A stretch of DNA of 50,168 bases from Symbiobacterium thermophilum. GTDB taxonomy: Bacteria; Bacillota; Sulfobacillia; UBA995. Positions 17,195 to 26,393 of this stretch are shown one piece after another. The notes below the pieces were generated by a model. It saw only the letters and a program-made list of their open reading frames with translations, had not been told where the DNA came from and searched no databases. How positions within the stretch are numbered: the stretch's first letter is position 1; every line of letters begins with the position of its first letter. The stretch covers positions 65,324-115,491 of the forward strand of contig DYFO01000003.1 of the NCBI GenBank assembly GCA_020725145.1, read 5' to 3'. Made by a program: the position numbers and the translations under genes.

Positions 17195-18162
17195 CGGGGA
17201 CCGAAACGTCGCTCGAGGCAGAGCTGGCCGAGGTCGAGCAGATACTGCACAAGGCGGTCGACTGCGACGACCCTCTGGTGGGCGAGGTGTCGCGCTACCT
17301 CTTGCGAGCGGGGGGCAAGCGGCTCCGGCCCCGGCTCCTTCTGCTGGCGGCCTGGTTCGGTCGGCGGCGGCCCAAACGGCGCACGCTGCATCTGGCCGCG
17401 GCGGTCGAGCTTTTACACATGGCCACCCTGCTTCACGACGATGTGGTGGACGAATCTCCCCAGCGTCGCGGGCGACCGACGGTTCAGGTCAGGTGGGACA
17501 CGCGCACCGCCGTGCTCGGTGGTGACTATCTCGTTGCCGCCGCCTTTGAACTGCTGGCAGCCTGGGGCGGTGCGGAGGCCTGGCGCGGAGTGGCGACGGT
17601 GATCCGGGCCATGGCGGAAGGAGAGATGCAGGAACAGGCCTGTTGCGGGCGGGCGGACGTGACGGAGCAGGACTACTTCGAGCGCATCGAGAAGAAAACG
17701 GCGTTGTTCATCGCCGAGTGTTGCCGCCTGGGCGCCGTGGCCGCGGCGGCCGACGCGGGTGCGCAGGACGCGCTGCGCCGGTACGGCTATCATCTAGGCA
17801 TGGCCTACCAGGTGATCGACGATGTACTCGACCTCGTCGGCGACCGTCTGGCCATGGGCAAGCCGACGGGCGTCGATCTGGGTCGGCGCCTGGCCACGCT
17901 GCCGCTGATCCATTGCCTGCGGGTGCATGGGGGCGACGCGCAGCGACGGGTGCGCGAGGTGCTGGCCAACGCGACGGTGGCCGATGCGGAAGTCGCCCAG
18001 GTGGTGGCGATCCTCCAGGACCTCGGCTGCATCGACTACGCGCTTGAGGCTGCCCGGCACTTCGCCGCTGGTGCCCGTGCCGCCCTGCGCGCGCTTCCCG
18101 ACCTGCCCGCTCGTGCCGGTCTGGAGGAGATCGTCGGCTACGTGGTGACCCGTGATCGCTAA
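17191..18162 (+). CDS. Polyprenyl synthetase family protein
   Basis: LRAGGKRLRPRLLLLAAW, AAAVELLHMATLLHDDVVDESPQRRGRPT, AYQVIDDVLDLVGD (DDxxD motifs). Confidence 0.94.
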   Translation: MTGTETSLEAELAEVEQILHKAVDCDDPLVGEVSRYLLRAGGKRLRPRLLLLAAWFGRRRPKRRTLHLAAAVELLHMATLLHDDVVDESPQRRGRPTVQVRWDTRTAVLGGDYLVAAAFELLAAWGGAEAWRGVATVIRAMAEGEMQEQACCGRADVTEQDYFERIEKKTALFIAECCRLGAVAAAADAGAQDALRRYGYHLGMAYQVIDDVLDLVGDRLAMGKPTGVDLGRRLATLPLIHCLRVHGGDAQRRVREVLANATVADAEVAQVVAILQDLGCIDYALEAARHFAAGARAALRALPDLPARAGLEEIVGYVVTRDR

Positions 18163-18177
18163 AGCGGGCGTGGGCAC

Positions 18178-18738
18178 GTGGGACACAGGGCGCGGCACCT
18201 TCTGCTGACCGGGCGACCGGGGTCGGGCAAGACCACCCTGCTCCGCAAGCTTGCTGCCCGGTTACCGGGGCCGCCGGTGGGTTTTTGGACCGAAGAGGTG
18301 AGGGTCGGCGGCGTGCGCCGGGGTTTCAGGGTGGTCACCACCTGGGGCGCGAGCGGACGACTGGCGGCCGTCGGTCTTGACTCGCCCCTGCGCGTGGGAC
18401 GCTATGGGGTGGACCTGACCTTCCTGGAGGATGAGGCGATCCCCGGGACGCTGCGGGCAGTGGGGGCCGGGGAGGCAGCTTTCGTGCTCATCGACGAGAT
18501 CGGCAAGATGGAACTGCATTCCGCCGCCTTCCGCCAGGCCGTGGAGACGGTCGTCGAGAGCGGCCGACCGCTCCTGGCCACCGTGGGGCAGGTGTCCGAC
18601 CCGTTGCTCGACCGGCTAGCCTCGCGGCCGGATGTCCGGGTGGTGACGGTGGCACCGGCATCCCGGGACCGGCTGGCGCGGATCTTGGCCTGGCAGGATG
18701 GGTGGCAGGAGCTCGGCGGGAGTGGGGACCTTGCCTGA
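18178..18738 (+). CDS. THEP1-like nucleoside-triphosphatase
   Basis: HLLLTGRPGSGKTTLLRKLAARL...VGFWTEEVRVGGVRRGFRVVT...AFVLIDEIGKMELHSAAFRQAV. Confidence 0.88.
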   Translation: MGHRARHLLLTGRPGSGKTTLLRKLAARLPGPPVGFWTEEVRVGGVRRGFRVVTTWGASGRLAAVGLDSPLRVGRYGVDLTFLEDEAIPGTLRAVGAGEAAFVLIDEIGKMELHSAAFRQAVETVVESGRPLLATVGQVSDPLLDRLASRPDVRVVTVAPASRDRLARILAWQDGWQELGGSGDLA

Positions 18739-19738
18739 CCTTTTCTCTCCGCTGGATACCGGGAAATTGCGCCTGGCCAATCGCATCGCCATGCCTCCCA
18801 TGGCGCTCGAGGCCGCGGGTGCGGACGGCGCGCCCGTCTCCCGCCACCTTGACCACTACCTCGCGCGGGCTTCGCGTGGGGTGGGGCTGGTGGTGGTCGA
18901 ACACGCTTTCGTGGACCTATCGGGACGGTTGTCCCCAGGTCAGCTGGGCGTTCACCACGATGGCCTGGTGCCGGCGTACCGCCGGCTGGTGAAAGCGCTG
19001 CGTCCCACAGGCGCCCGAGTAGCCCTGCAGATCAGTCATGCCGGAGCGGCGGCACGGTCGGCGGTCACCGGGGCGCCTCCCGTTGGACCCTCACCGGTGG
19101 CGCTGCCCCGTGAGGGAGCCGAGCCGCCCTGTGAGCTCGGCGAAGCCGCCCTTGAGGAGCTTGTGCACAAGTTCGCCCGTGCGGCCGCCCGGGCCCGTGA
19201 AGCCGGCTTTTGCGCGGTGGAGATTCACGGCGCGCATGGTTTTCTGCTCAGCCAGTTCCTGTCGCCGCTGACCAACCACCGCCGCGACGCATTCGGCGGC
19301 ACCCTGCAAGGACGGGCCCGCCTGCCCCGCGAGGTGGTGAAGGCCGTCCGCGAGGCGGTGGGGCAGGACTACCCGGTCCTGTACCGGCTGGGCCTCGCCG
19401 ACTACCTCGCAGCCGAGCGCGGAGGGCTCACGCCGGAGGAGGGGCTGACGGTGGCCGGCTGGCTGGTGCAAGCGGGCGTGGACATGCTCGACATCTCTGG
19501 CGGTCTGGGAGGTGCCCGTCCGGCGGGTGCCGCCGCGGGGTACTTTTTGCCCTGGGCCCAGCGTGTGCGGGCTCGAGTACGGGTACCGGTGATGGTGGCC
19601 GGCGGCATCACCGATCCCCTGCTTGCCGACCAGGCCATCCGTGAGGGGCGCGCAGACGTTGTGGGCATAGGTCGGGCGCTGCTGGCCGATCCCGCCTGGG
19701 CCCTCAAGGCCCGCCGGGTGTTGCTGGGTGCGGGCTGA
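18722..19738 (+). CDS. NADH:flavin oxidoreductase (old yellow enzyme family)
   Basis: LFSPLDTGKLRLANRIAMPPM, ALQISHAGAAA, FCAVEIHGAHGFLLSQFLSPLTNHRRDAFGG, VMVAGGITDPLLADQAIREGRADVVGIGRALLADP. Confidence 0.94.
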   Translation: MGTLPDLFSPLDTGKLRLANRIAMPPMALEAAGADGAPVSRHLDHYLARASRGVGLVVVEHAFVDLSGRLSPGQLGVHHDGLVPAYRRLVKALRPTGARVALQISHAGAAARSAVTGAPPVGPSPVALPREGAEPPCELGEAALEELVHKFARAAARAREAGFCAVEIHGAHGFLLSQFLSPLTNHRRDAFGGTLQGRARLPREVVKAVREAVGQDYPVLYRLGLADYLAAERGGLTPEEGLTVAGWLVQAGVDMLDISGGLGGARPAGAAAGYFLPWAQRVRARVRVPVMVAGGITDPLLADQAIREGRADVVGIGRALLADPAWALKARRVLLGAG

Positions 19739-19742
19739 CGGC

Positions 19743-20327
19743 GTGAGGGGATTCAGCGGAGCGGTGCTGGCCGGGGGCAGGGGACGCCGTTTTGGACGCC
19801 CCAAGGCCGATCTCCCCTGGGGAGAAGGAACGCTGGGGGACAACGCGGCCGCCGTGCTGGGCGGGTTGTTCGACGAGGTGCTGGTCGTCGGCGGTCAGGC
19901 CCGCCACGCGCGGCGGGTGGAGGACGTCCATCCGCGACGCGGCCCCCTGGGGGGCCTGTACGCCGCCCTGCTGGCGGCGGGCAACCCGTATGTCTTCGTG
20001 ACCGGGTGCGATCTGCCGTTCCTGAACGCAACGCTGATCCGGCGCCTGTGCGAGGAAGCAGACGGCTTCGAGGTGGTGGTGCCCGAAAGCTCCCCCGGGT
20101 ACCTTGAGCCGTTGCATGCGGTGTACGCGCGCTCTTGCCTGCCGCTCATCGCCCGGCAGCTCGAACAGGGGGAACTGCGGCTCAGCTGCTTCTTCGGGCG
20201 CACGCGCCTCAAGGTGGTCGGCCCGGCGGCGCTCGCGGCCATGGGGAAGGGGGCACGTGACTTCTTCAACATCAACACCCCCGAGGACTACGAGCTTGCC
20301 CTGAGACTTCGCGGAGGCGGACCGTGA
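19743..20327 (+). CDS. mobA: Molybdenum cofactor guanylyltransferase
   Basis: AVLAGGRGRRFGRPKADLPWG, PLGGLYAALLAA, VFVTGCDLPFL, FFNINTPEDYELA. Confidence 0.92.
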   Translation: MRGFSGAVLAGGRGRRFGRPKADLPWGEGTLGDNAAAVLGGLFDEVLVVGGQARHARRVEDVHPRRGPLGGLYAALLAAGNPYVFVTGCDLPFLNATLIRRLCEEADGFEVVVPESSPGYLEPLHAVYARSCLPLIARQLEQGELRLSCFFGRTRLKVVGPAALAAMGKGARDFFNINTPEDYELALRLRGGGP

Positions 20328-20830
20328 GCAGTCCACCGGTGATAGCGGTGGTGGGCCCCTCCGGCAGCGGTAAGACCACGCTGCTTGAGCGACTCATGGG
20401 CGAGCTGGTGGCCAGGGGGTACCGGGTGGCGGCGGTGAAGAGCACGCACCGCGCGGCCCACCTCGATGTGGAGGGCAAGGACAGCTGGCGCCTGCGGCGT
20501 GCCGGTGCCCGCGCGGTGGCCATCGCCGGGTCCGAGGGGTGCGAGCTGCTGGTCGGCCTGCCCCGGCTGCCGCTTGTCGAATTGGCCGGTCTGCTGGCGG
20601 CGGTCACTCCCCTTGACCTCGTGCTGGCGGAAGGGTTCAAGGCGGAGAAGGTGCCCAAGATCCTGGTGGTCGCGCAAGGGGCCGCCACGCCGCCCGTCGG
20701 CGAGTTGCTGGCGGTGTGGGGCGAAGGACCGGCGCCGCCGGGGGTCAGGCGCTTCACACCTGGAGGCGAGCGCGAGCTGGTCGACCTCGTGGTCCGGAGG
20801 TATCTTGAAGGTGGCGCGACGCCGGATTAG
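20324..20830 (+). CDS. mobB: Molybdopterin-guanine dinucleotide biosynthesis protein B
   Basis: VIAVVGPSGSGKTTLLERLMGELVARGYRVAAVKSTHRAAHLDVEGKDSWRLRRAGARAVAI, DLVLAEGFKAEKVPKI. Confidence 0.94.
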   Translation: MSSPPVIAVVGPSGSGKTTLLERLMGELVARGYRVAAVKSTHRAAHLDVEGKDSWRLRRAGARAVAIAGSEGCELLVGLPRLPLVELAGLLAAVTPLDLVLAEGFKAEKVPKILVVAQGAATPPVGELLAVWGEGPAPPGVRRFTPGGERELVDLVVRRYLEGGATPD

Positions 20831-22547
20831 GGCACGTCCGCGAGCCCTGGTTATCTTCCCGATCGTCATGCTCGCACTGGCCGCTGCGGGAGTGGCGGTA
20901 GCCGCCGAGGCCGAACGCATCCGCCGCGACCCCCGGGAGCTCGTGGTGGCGCTGGCCGGGGAGCCGGGCGAGGGTGCGCTCCGGCTGCTTGAGGCGTTTG
21001 TGGGCGATCACACCCTGTCTTTGCGTGCGGTGTCCGCCGACCCGGTGTTGTTGGGACGACTGCTGCGGCGCGGCGAGGTGGACCTCGTGCTGCTTGCCGG
21101 GACCTGGGGTGCGCCGGACCGACTGCCGGCGGCGCTCGGGCGATGGCAGGCCCCGGGGCCCGAGCTTTTCGAAAGCCTGGTTCCCGCCGTCCGGTTCCTG
21201 CATCCCCTGCGGGAGTTGACCGCCGCCGAGGCCCTCGATCTCCTGGAGGGCAAGCCACCCGCCCGGAGCGGCGACGCTGCCTGCTTTCCGCTCGAACTCG
21301 AGCCGGCGGAGGCGTTCCTGGCCGATCCGTCGTGGCGGGCCGTTTCCCTGCTCGCCCCCTGGGAGCTGGAGGCCAGGGTGCAGGCGCTTACGGTGGAGGG
21401 AGTGGAGCCGACCTGGGGAAACCTCGCCAAAGGTGCCTACCCGCTGTCGCGCAGGCTCCACGTGTTGACCCGTCTGCCGGGGCGCCCGCTGGGACTGGAC
21501 CTCGCCTGGCCCGAGACCATCCGGCGGCGTTACGACCCCAACGCCGACCTGCTGGCCGCCTTCCTGGGTTTCCTGAACACACCGGCTGCCGTCGCCGCGC
21601 TCGCCGGTGAGGGACCGCCGGTCACGGTGGCGGCGGTGGGCGACATCATGCTCGGCCGTGGAGTCGGCAGGTTGATCGCGGAGCGAGGGGTGGACTACCC
21701 GTTCGAAGCCATAAGCGGCCGTGTGCGTGCGGCGGATGTGGGATTCGCCAACCTGGAGTCTCCGTTCGGCACCACCGGCCGGGCACTGCCGGGCAAGATG
21801 ATCTGGTTCCGCGCCGATCCTGCCGCCGCGTCGGGATTGCGGGACGCGGGCTTCAACGTGCTCACGCTGGCGAACAACCACATCCTCGACTACGATACCG
21901 AGTGCCTGCTTGAGACGCTGGCGGTGTTGGACGCACACGGCATACGCTGGGCGGGAGCCGGCCGACACCTCGAGGAGGCGATGGCCCCCGCGCTGGTGAC
22001 GGTGAACGGTGTCACGCTGGCCTTCCTCGGCTTCAGCGACTTCGCCCACATCTACTGGTCCGAGAGCTACCCGCGGACGTTCGCCGCCACCGCCGACCGT
22101 CCCGGAGTGGCTCCTGCCGACCGGTCGGTGGTGGCCCGGGCCATAGCGGAGGCGCGCAAGGTTGCCGACTTCGTGATCGTCGCCTTTCACTGGGGAGACG
22201 AGTACGTCAACTACCCCAATGCCACCCAGCTTGAAACGGGCCGGCACGCCATAGCCGCGGGGGCCGATCTGGTGCTGGGGTCGCACCCGCATGCCGTCCA
22301 GGGGTTTGAGTTCCACCGCGGCGGCTTCATCGCCTACAGCCTGGGCAACTTCATAATGGACCAGCGCCGGCCCATCCAGTGCGAGACGATGATCCTCGAG
22401 ATCGAGTTCCTCCCCTCGCGCGTCCGACAGATCCGGGTGGTTCCCGCTTACATCGAGGACGCGCGTCCCGCGGTGCTGGGAGGAGAGGAAGCGGCGGCCG
22501 CGCTTGACAAACTCCGGCTGCTTTCCCTGCCTTTCCTGGGAGACTGA
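20811..22547 (+). CDS. CapA family metallophosphatase-like protein with an additional N-terminal domain
   Basis: C-terminal half: VTVAAVGDIMLGRGVGRLI, GFANLESPFGTTG, GFNVLTLANNHILDY, VIVAFHWGDEYVNYP, ADLVLGSHPHAVQGFE. N-terminal ~250 aa: signal anchor plus solute-binding-protein-like segment. Confidence 0.9.
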   Translation: MARRRIRARPRALVIFPIVMLALAAAGVAVAAEAERIRRDPRELVVALAGEPGEGALRLLEAFVGDHTLSLRAVSADPVLLGRLLRRGEVDLVLLAGTWGAPDRLPAALGRWQAPGPELFESLVPAVRFLHPLRELTAAEALDLLEGKPPARSGDAACFPLELEPAEAFLADPSWRAVSLLAPWELEARVQALTVEGVEPTWGNLAKGAYPLSRRLHVLTRLPGRPLGLDLAWPETIRRRYDPNADLLAAFLGFLNTPAAVAALAGEGPPVTVAAVGDIMLGRGVGRLIAERGVDYPFEAISGRVRAADVGFANLESPFGTTGRALPGKMIWFRADPAAASGLRDAGFNVLTLANNHILDYDTECLLETLAVLDAHGIRWAGAGRHLEEAMAPALVTVNGVTLAFLGFSDFAHIYWSESYPRTFAATADRPGVAPADRSVVARAIAEARKVADFVIVAFHWGDEYVNYPNATQLETGRHAIAAGADLVLGSHPHAVQGFEFHRGGFIAYSLGNFIMDQRRPIQCETMILEIEFLPSRVRQIRVVPAYIEDARPAVLGGEEAAAALDKLRLLSLPFLGD

Positions 22548-22602
22548 CCTGCCGGGTAGCGGGCAAGCTATCGGCAAATCCGAAGGCAGGAGGTATTTCC
22601 CC

Positions 22603-22782
22603 ATGGATCAGCCCGGCGGTCGCGGATCCGACCGGCGCCCGAAGACCCCGCTTAACCTGAGCCGCTTCGAACAGGAGGTTGCCGACGAGATCACCGTGGC
22701 CCTGCGTAAGGACCGCAGGCAGGGAGGAAGGCGCAGGCGACCGTCTCCCGAAGGTCCCGGTCAGACTCCCCGGCCGCGTTAG
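22603..22782 (+). CDS. Small hypothetical protein (59 aa)
   Basis: Good SD (AGGAGG) before ATG; MDQPGGRGSDRRPKTPLNLSRFEQEVADEITVALRKDRRQGGRRRRPSPEGPGQTPRPR; weak resemblance to the first motif of alpha/beta SASPs. Confidence 0.5.
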   Translation: MDQPGGRGSDRRPKTPLNLSRFEQEVADEITVALRKDRRQGGRRRRPSPEGPGQTPRPR

Positions 22783-22865
22783 GGGTATCGGCGGCAGCCG
22801 GGCCCAGACCCGCCGCTGCTCGGGTAGAGGAACCTGCGGCCGGGTGGAGAAACACCCTCGCTGGG

Positions 22866-23711
22866 GTGAGCCGGGTGGAGACCTATGCCCTGGTGGGGGC
22901 AAGCGGTACGGGCAAGAGCCACCGCGCCTCGCTGGTGGCTTACGAGCTCTCCATCGATGCGGTGGTGGACGACGGCCTGCTGGTCGTCGACGGCCGCATC
23001 GTGGCCGGCCGGTCTTCCAAGCGCGAGGAAACCCGGGTGGGGGCCATCAAACGCGCGCTGTTCAGCGACCCCGAGCATGCCGCGGAGGTGGCGGAAGCCA
23101 TCGCGCGCCTCCGGCCCGCCCGGCTACTGCTGATCGGCACCTCGCGCCGCATGGTGGACCGCATCGCCGAGCGCCTCGGCCTTCCGGCACCCCGGCAGTA
23201 CGTCGCCATCGAGGACATCTCCAGCCCCTCGGAGATCCGCAAGGCCCGGCGGATTCGCGCCGAACACGGCAAGCACGTGATCCCCGCGCCCACGCTTGAG
23301 GTGAAGCGCAGCTTCTCCGGCTACCTGGTCGACCCCCTGCGCTTTCTCCTCCGCCCGCGACGTGGCATGGGCCGCTACGTGGAGAAATCGGTCGTGCGTC
23401 CCACCTTCAGTTCCCTGGGACGCTTCGTGATCCGGGACACGGTGGTGGCCGCCATCTCCGCCCGTGCCGCCCGCTCGGTGGACGGGCTGCGCAGGGTGGC
23501 ACGCGTGTGGGTGGAGCCCAAGCGGGACGGGGTGATCGTCAACCTGGAGGTAGTGGTGACCTACGGATACAATCTCGAGGCGGTGCTGACCGCCGCCCAG
23601 CGGGCGATCAAGGAGGTCGTCGAGCACATGACGGCGCTGAACGTGCTGGCGGTTAACCTCACCGCCCGTGCCCTTCACCTGGAGATACCGGAGACGGGGG
23701 AGACGACGTGA
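22866..23711 (+). CDS. P-loop NTPase fused to a C-terminal Asp23/Gls24-like domain
   Basis: N-terminus YALVGASGTGKSHRASLVA; C-terminus GRFVIRDTVVAAISARAARSVDGLRRVARVWVEPKRDGVIVNLEVVVTYGYNLEAVLTAAQRAIKEVVEHMTALNVLAVNL. Confidence 0.75.
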   Translation: MSRVETYALVGASGTGKSHRASLVAYELSIDAVVDDGLLVVDGRIVAGRSSKREETRVGAIKRALFSDPEHAAEVAEAIARLRPARLLLIGTSRRMVDRIAERLGLPAPRQYVAIEDISSPSEIRKARRIRAEHGKHVIPAPTLEVKRSFSGYLVDPLRFLLRPRRGMGRYVEKSVVRPTFSSLGRFVIRDTVVAAISARAARSVDGLRRVARVWVEPKRDGVIVNLEVVVTYGYNLEAVLTAAQRAIKEVVEHMTALNVLAVNLTARALHLEIPETGETT

Positions 23712-25309
23712 CCGCGATGGTTCTGGGACTGCTGGGCGGCCTGGCCGTCTTCGTCTACGGCATGCACACGATGGGAGAGGGTCTGCAGAAGGTGGCCGGC
23801 GACCGCCTTCGCCGCCTGCTGGAGGTAGTCACCAGCAATCGCGTGCTGGCGGTGGTAGTCGGCGCGCTGGTCACCAGCATCATCCAGTCCTCTAGCGCCA
23901 CCACCGTGATGGTGGTAGGCTTCGTCAACGCGAGGCTGCTATCGCTGACGCAGGCTGCTGGGGTGATCATGGGGGCCAACATCGGCACGACGGTCACCGC
24001 GCAGATGGTGGCCTTCAAGCTTACCGACCTGGCCTTGCCCAGCATCACGCTCGGAGTGAGTTTGAGGCTATTTGCCCGGCGACGCTGGTACCGTCACCTG
24101 GGTGACGTCTTCCTGGGCTTCGGCTTCTTGTTCATGGGGCTGGGGCTCATGACCACCAGCATGCGACCCCTGCGGGACATGGAATGGTTCGTCCGCGCAA
24201 AGCTGGCACTCGTGGCAAACCCGCTGCTCGGCGTGTTAACCGGGTTCGTGCTCACCAGCCTGGTGCAATCCTCCAGCGCCACCATCGGTCTTCTGCAGGC
24301 GTTGGCGATGCAGGGGCTCGTCGGCATCGACGTGGCCTTGCCGCTGCTTTTCGGGGACAACATCGGCACCACGGTCACCGCGCTGCTGTCGAGCATCGGG
24401 GCTTCACGCAACGCACGGCGTGCCGCGCTCGTCCACCTCTTGTTCAACACCGTGGGCACCGTGATCTTCCTGCTCATGCTGCCCTTGGTGACCTGGGCGG
24501 TGGTTCGGACCTCGGCCGACCCCGCACGCCAGATCGCCAACGCGCACACCATGTTCAACCTCGTCAACACCTGCATCCAGCTTCCGTTCATCGGTGCACT
24601 GGTGGCCCTGGCCCACCGGCTGGTGCCGGGGATGGACGAAGGCATCGAGCGCGGTCTCAAGCACGTCGACCGCCGGCTGCTGGAGACGCCGGCGGTGGCG
24701 GTCGGCCAGGCGGGCAAGGAGATCGCCCGCATGGGCGCGCTTGCCGCCGAGACCCTGTCCGACGCCATGGAAGGCTTCTTCCGCAACGACAGCCGCCTGA
24801 TCAAGAAGGCCTACGAGAAGGAAGAGGTGGTCAACGAGCTGGAGCGGGATCTCACCGACTTCCTGGCCGAGCTGGCGCGCCGCGCGCTGACCGACGAGCA
24901 GGCGGCCCGGGTTACCCAGTTTCTCAACACCATCAACGATGTGGAGCGCGTGGGTGACCACGCCGAGAACGTCGCGGAACTGGCGGAGTACAAGATCGAG
25001 CACGATCTGCCTTTCTCGCCGATGGCCATCGGTGAGCTCCGCTACATGTTCGGGGAAGTGCACTCCGCCTTCGTACGCGCGCTTGAGGCACTGGAACGCG
25101 GCGACACCCGGCTGGCGCGGGAGGTGGTCCGACAGGAAGACGTCATCGACCGCATCGAGAAGGAACTGCGGGCCAACCACATCCGGCGGCTCAACGAGGG
25201 GACCTGCTTCCCGGCTTCGGGCATCATCTTCCTGGACATCATCAGCAACCTCGAGCGGGTCGGCGACCACGCCGCCCAGATGGCCGACTCGGTGCTCGAG
25301 GAAACCTGA
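23708..25309 (+). CDS. Na/Pi cotransporter family protein with C-terminal PhoU-like domain
   Basis: GLLGGLAVFVYGMHTMGEGLQKVAG, SIIQSSSATTVMVVGFVNA, SLVQSSSATIGLLQALA, two-repeat QSSSA motifs; C-terminal PhoU-like helices. Confidence 0.95.
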   Translation: MTAMVLGLLGGLAVFVYGMHTMGEGLQKVAGDRLRRLLEVVTSNRVLAVVVGALVTSIIQSSSATTVMVVGFVNARLLSLTQAAGVIMGANIGTTVTAQMVAFKLTDLALPSITLGVSLRLFARRRWYRHLGDVFLGFGFLFMGLGLMTTSMRPLRDMEWFVRAKLALVANPLLGVLTGFVLTSLVQSSSATIGLLQALAMQGLVGIDVALPLLFGDNIGTTVTALLSSIGASRNARRAALVHLLFNTVGTVIFLLMLPLVTWAVVRTSADPARQIANAHTMFNLVNTCIQLPFIGALVALAHRLVPGMDEGIERGLKHVDRRLLETPAVAVGQAGKEIARMGALAAETLSDAMEGFFRNDSRLIKKAYEKEEVVNELERDLTDFLAELARRALTDEQAARVTQFLNTINDVERVGDHAENVAELAEYKIEHDLPFSPMAIGELRYMFGEVHSAFVRALEALERGDTRLAREVVRQEDVIDRIEKELRANHIRRLNEGTCFPASGIIFLDIISNLERVGDHAAQMADSVLEET

Positions 25310-25385
25310 GGAAGGGATCGCGGGCGGCGAAGGGGAAACTGGCATCAGTACGCCATCAGCACGCCGGCGAAAGGCAGTTCTTACC

Positions 25386-26393
25386 ATGTCACCATTCACT
25401 CCGGACCCCCGGTGGCGGGAGCTTTTGCGGACGCTGTCCGACAAGGACTGGAAGACGCTCTCCTTCTTGCTGTGCTATGCGGGGGAAGGAGAGTACGCGG
25501 CCGTTGACCTCGCGGAACTGGCACGCGACCTGGGCGTCGACCCGGCCGCGGCGGCCGTGCGCCTGGAGGCGCTGCTCGGCCTGTCCTGGCAGGGTGAACC
25601 GCTGGTCAGCATGGTTTCGCAACCGGGCACGGCCGACCCTCTGGTCCTTCGGCTCTGCCTGGAGGCGGCATTGGGTCGCCCCGCCGAAACCGCCACCGAC
25701 CTTTCTCCCGCCTTCCAGTACGCCGAGAGCGTGCTGGCCCGCCCGCTCGGCAATGCCGAGATCCTGGCCATCCGCCGCTGGCACGAGGAGTACGGTTTCG
25801 ACGCCCGGGTGATCGTGGCCCTCCTGGAGGACTGCTACCGGCGCGACCGCAAGGGGCTTGCCTACCTGGAGAAGGTGGCGGCGAGCTGGTACGACCAGGG
25901 CGTTCGCGATCTCGCCGATGTCGAGCGTCTGACCCTGCTCCACCGCGAGCGGCTGGGACTGGGGCAGCGGGTTGCGCGTTACCTTGGCCTGTCACGCAAG
26001 CTCACCGAGGCGGAGCAGGCCCTCATCGACAAGTGGACCACGGAGTGGGGGTTTGCGCTTGAGGTGATCTTGAAGGCCTGCTCCACCACGGTCAACATCG
26101 ATCGCCCCAGCTTCGCCTACATTGACCGCGTGCTGGACAACTGGCGGACGGCCGGGGTGCGCACCCCGGAGGATGCCGACCGACTCCTGACCGAGGAGCG
26201 TGCGGGCAAGCGGTCTCGCCGTACCCGGCGGCCGCGGGCGGCGAACTTCAACGTTCACTACGCGGGCAAGGATGATGCGTTCTATGAGCAGTTCGAGGAG
26301 AGCGCGGCTAAGCACCGAGCTCGCGGAAAGACGGGCCAGGCGGCGGGCCCAGCTACTGGCGGAGAGGGACCAAAGAGAGGCAAAGCTCTTTGA
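25386..26393 (+). CDS. DnaD domain primosomal protein
   Basis: Two DnaD-like repeats: LGNAEILAIRRWHEEYGFDARVIVALLEDCYRRD..GLAYLEKVAASWYDQGV and LTEAEQALIDKWTTEWGFALEVILKAC..TVNIDRPSFAYIDRVLDNWRTAGV. Confidence 0.92.
   Translation: MSPFTPDPRWRELLRTLSDKDWKTLSFLLCYAGEGEYAAVDLAELARDLGVDPAAAAVRLEALLGLSWQGEPLVSMVSQPGTADPLVLRLCLEAALGRPAETATDLSPAFQYAESVLARPLGNAEILAIRRWHEEYGFDARVIVALLEDCYRRDRKGLAYLEKVAASWYDQGVRDLADVERLTLLHRERLGLGQRVARYLGLSRKLTEAEQALIDKWTTEWGFALEVILKACSTTVNIDRPSFAYIDRVLDNWRTAGVRTPEDADRLLTEERAGKRSRRTRRPRAANFNVHYAGKDDAFYEQFEESAAKHRARGKTGQAAGPATGGEGPKRGKAL

Noticed and set aside
20754-22604. 616 aa reverse-strand ORF
   Set aside because: Antisense shadow of the CapA-like gene and mobB in high-GC DNA; His/Arg/Gly/Pro-rich translation with no recognisable domain.
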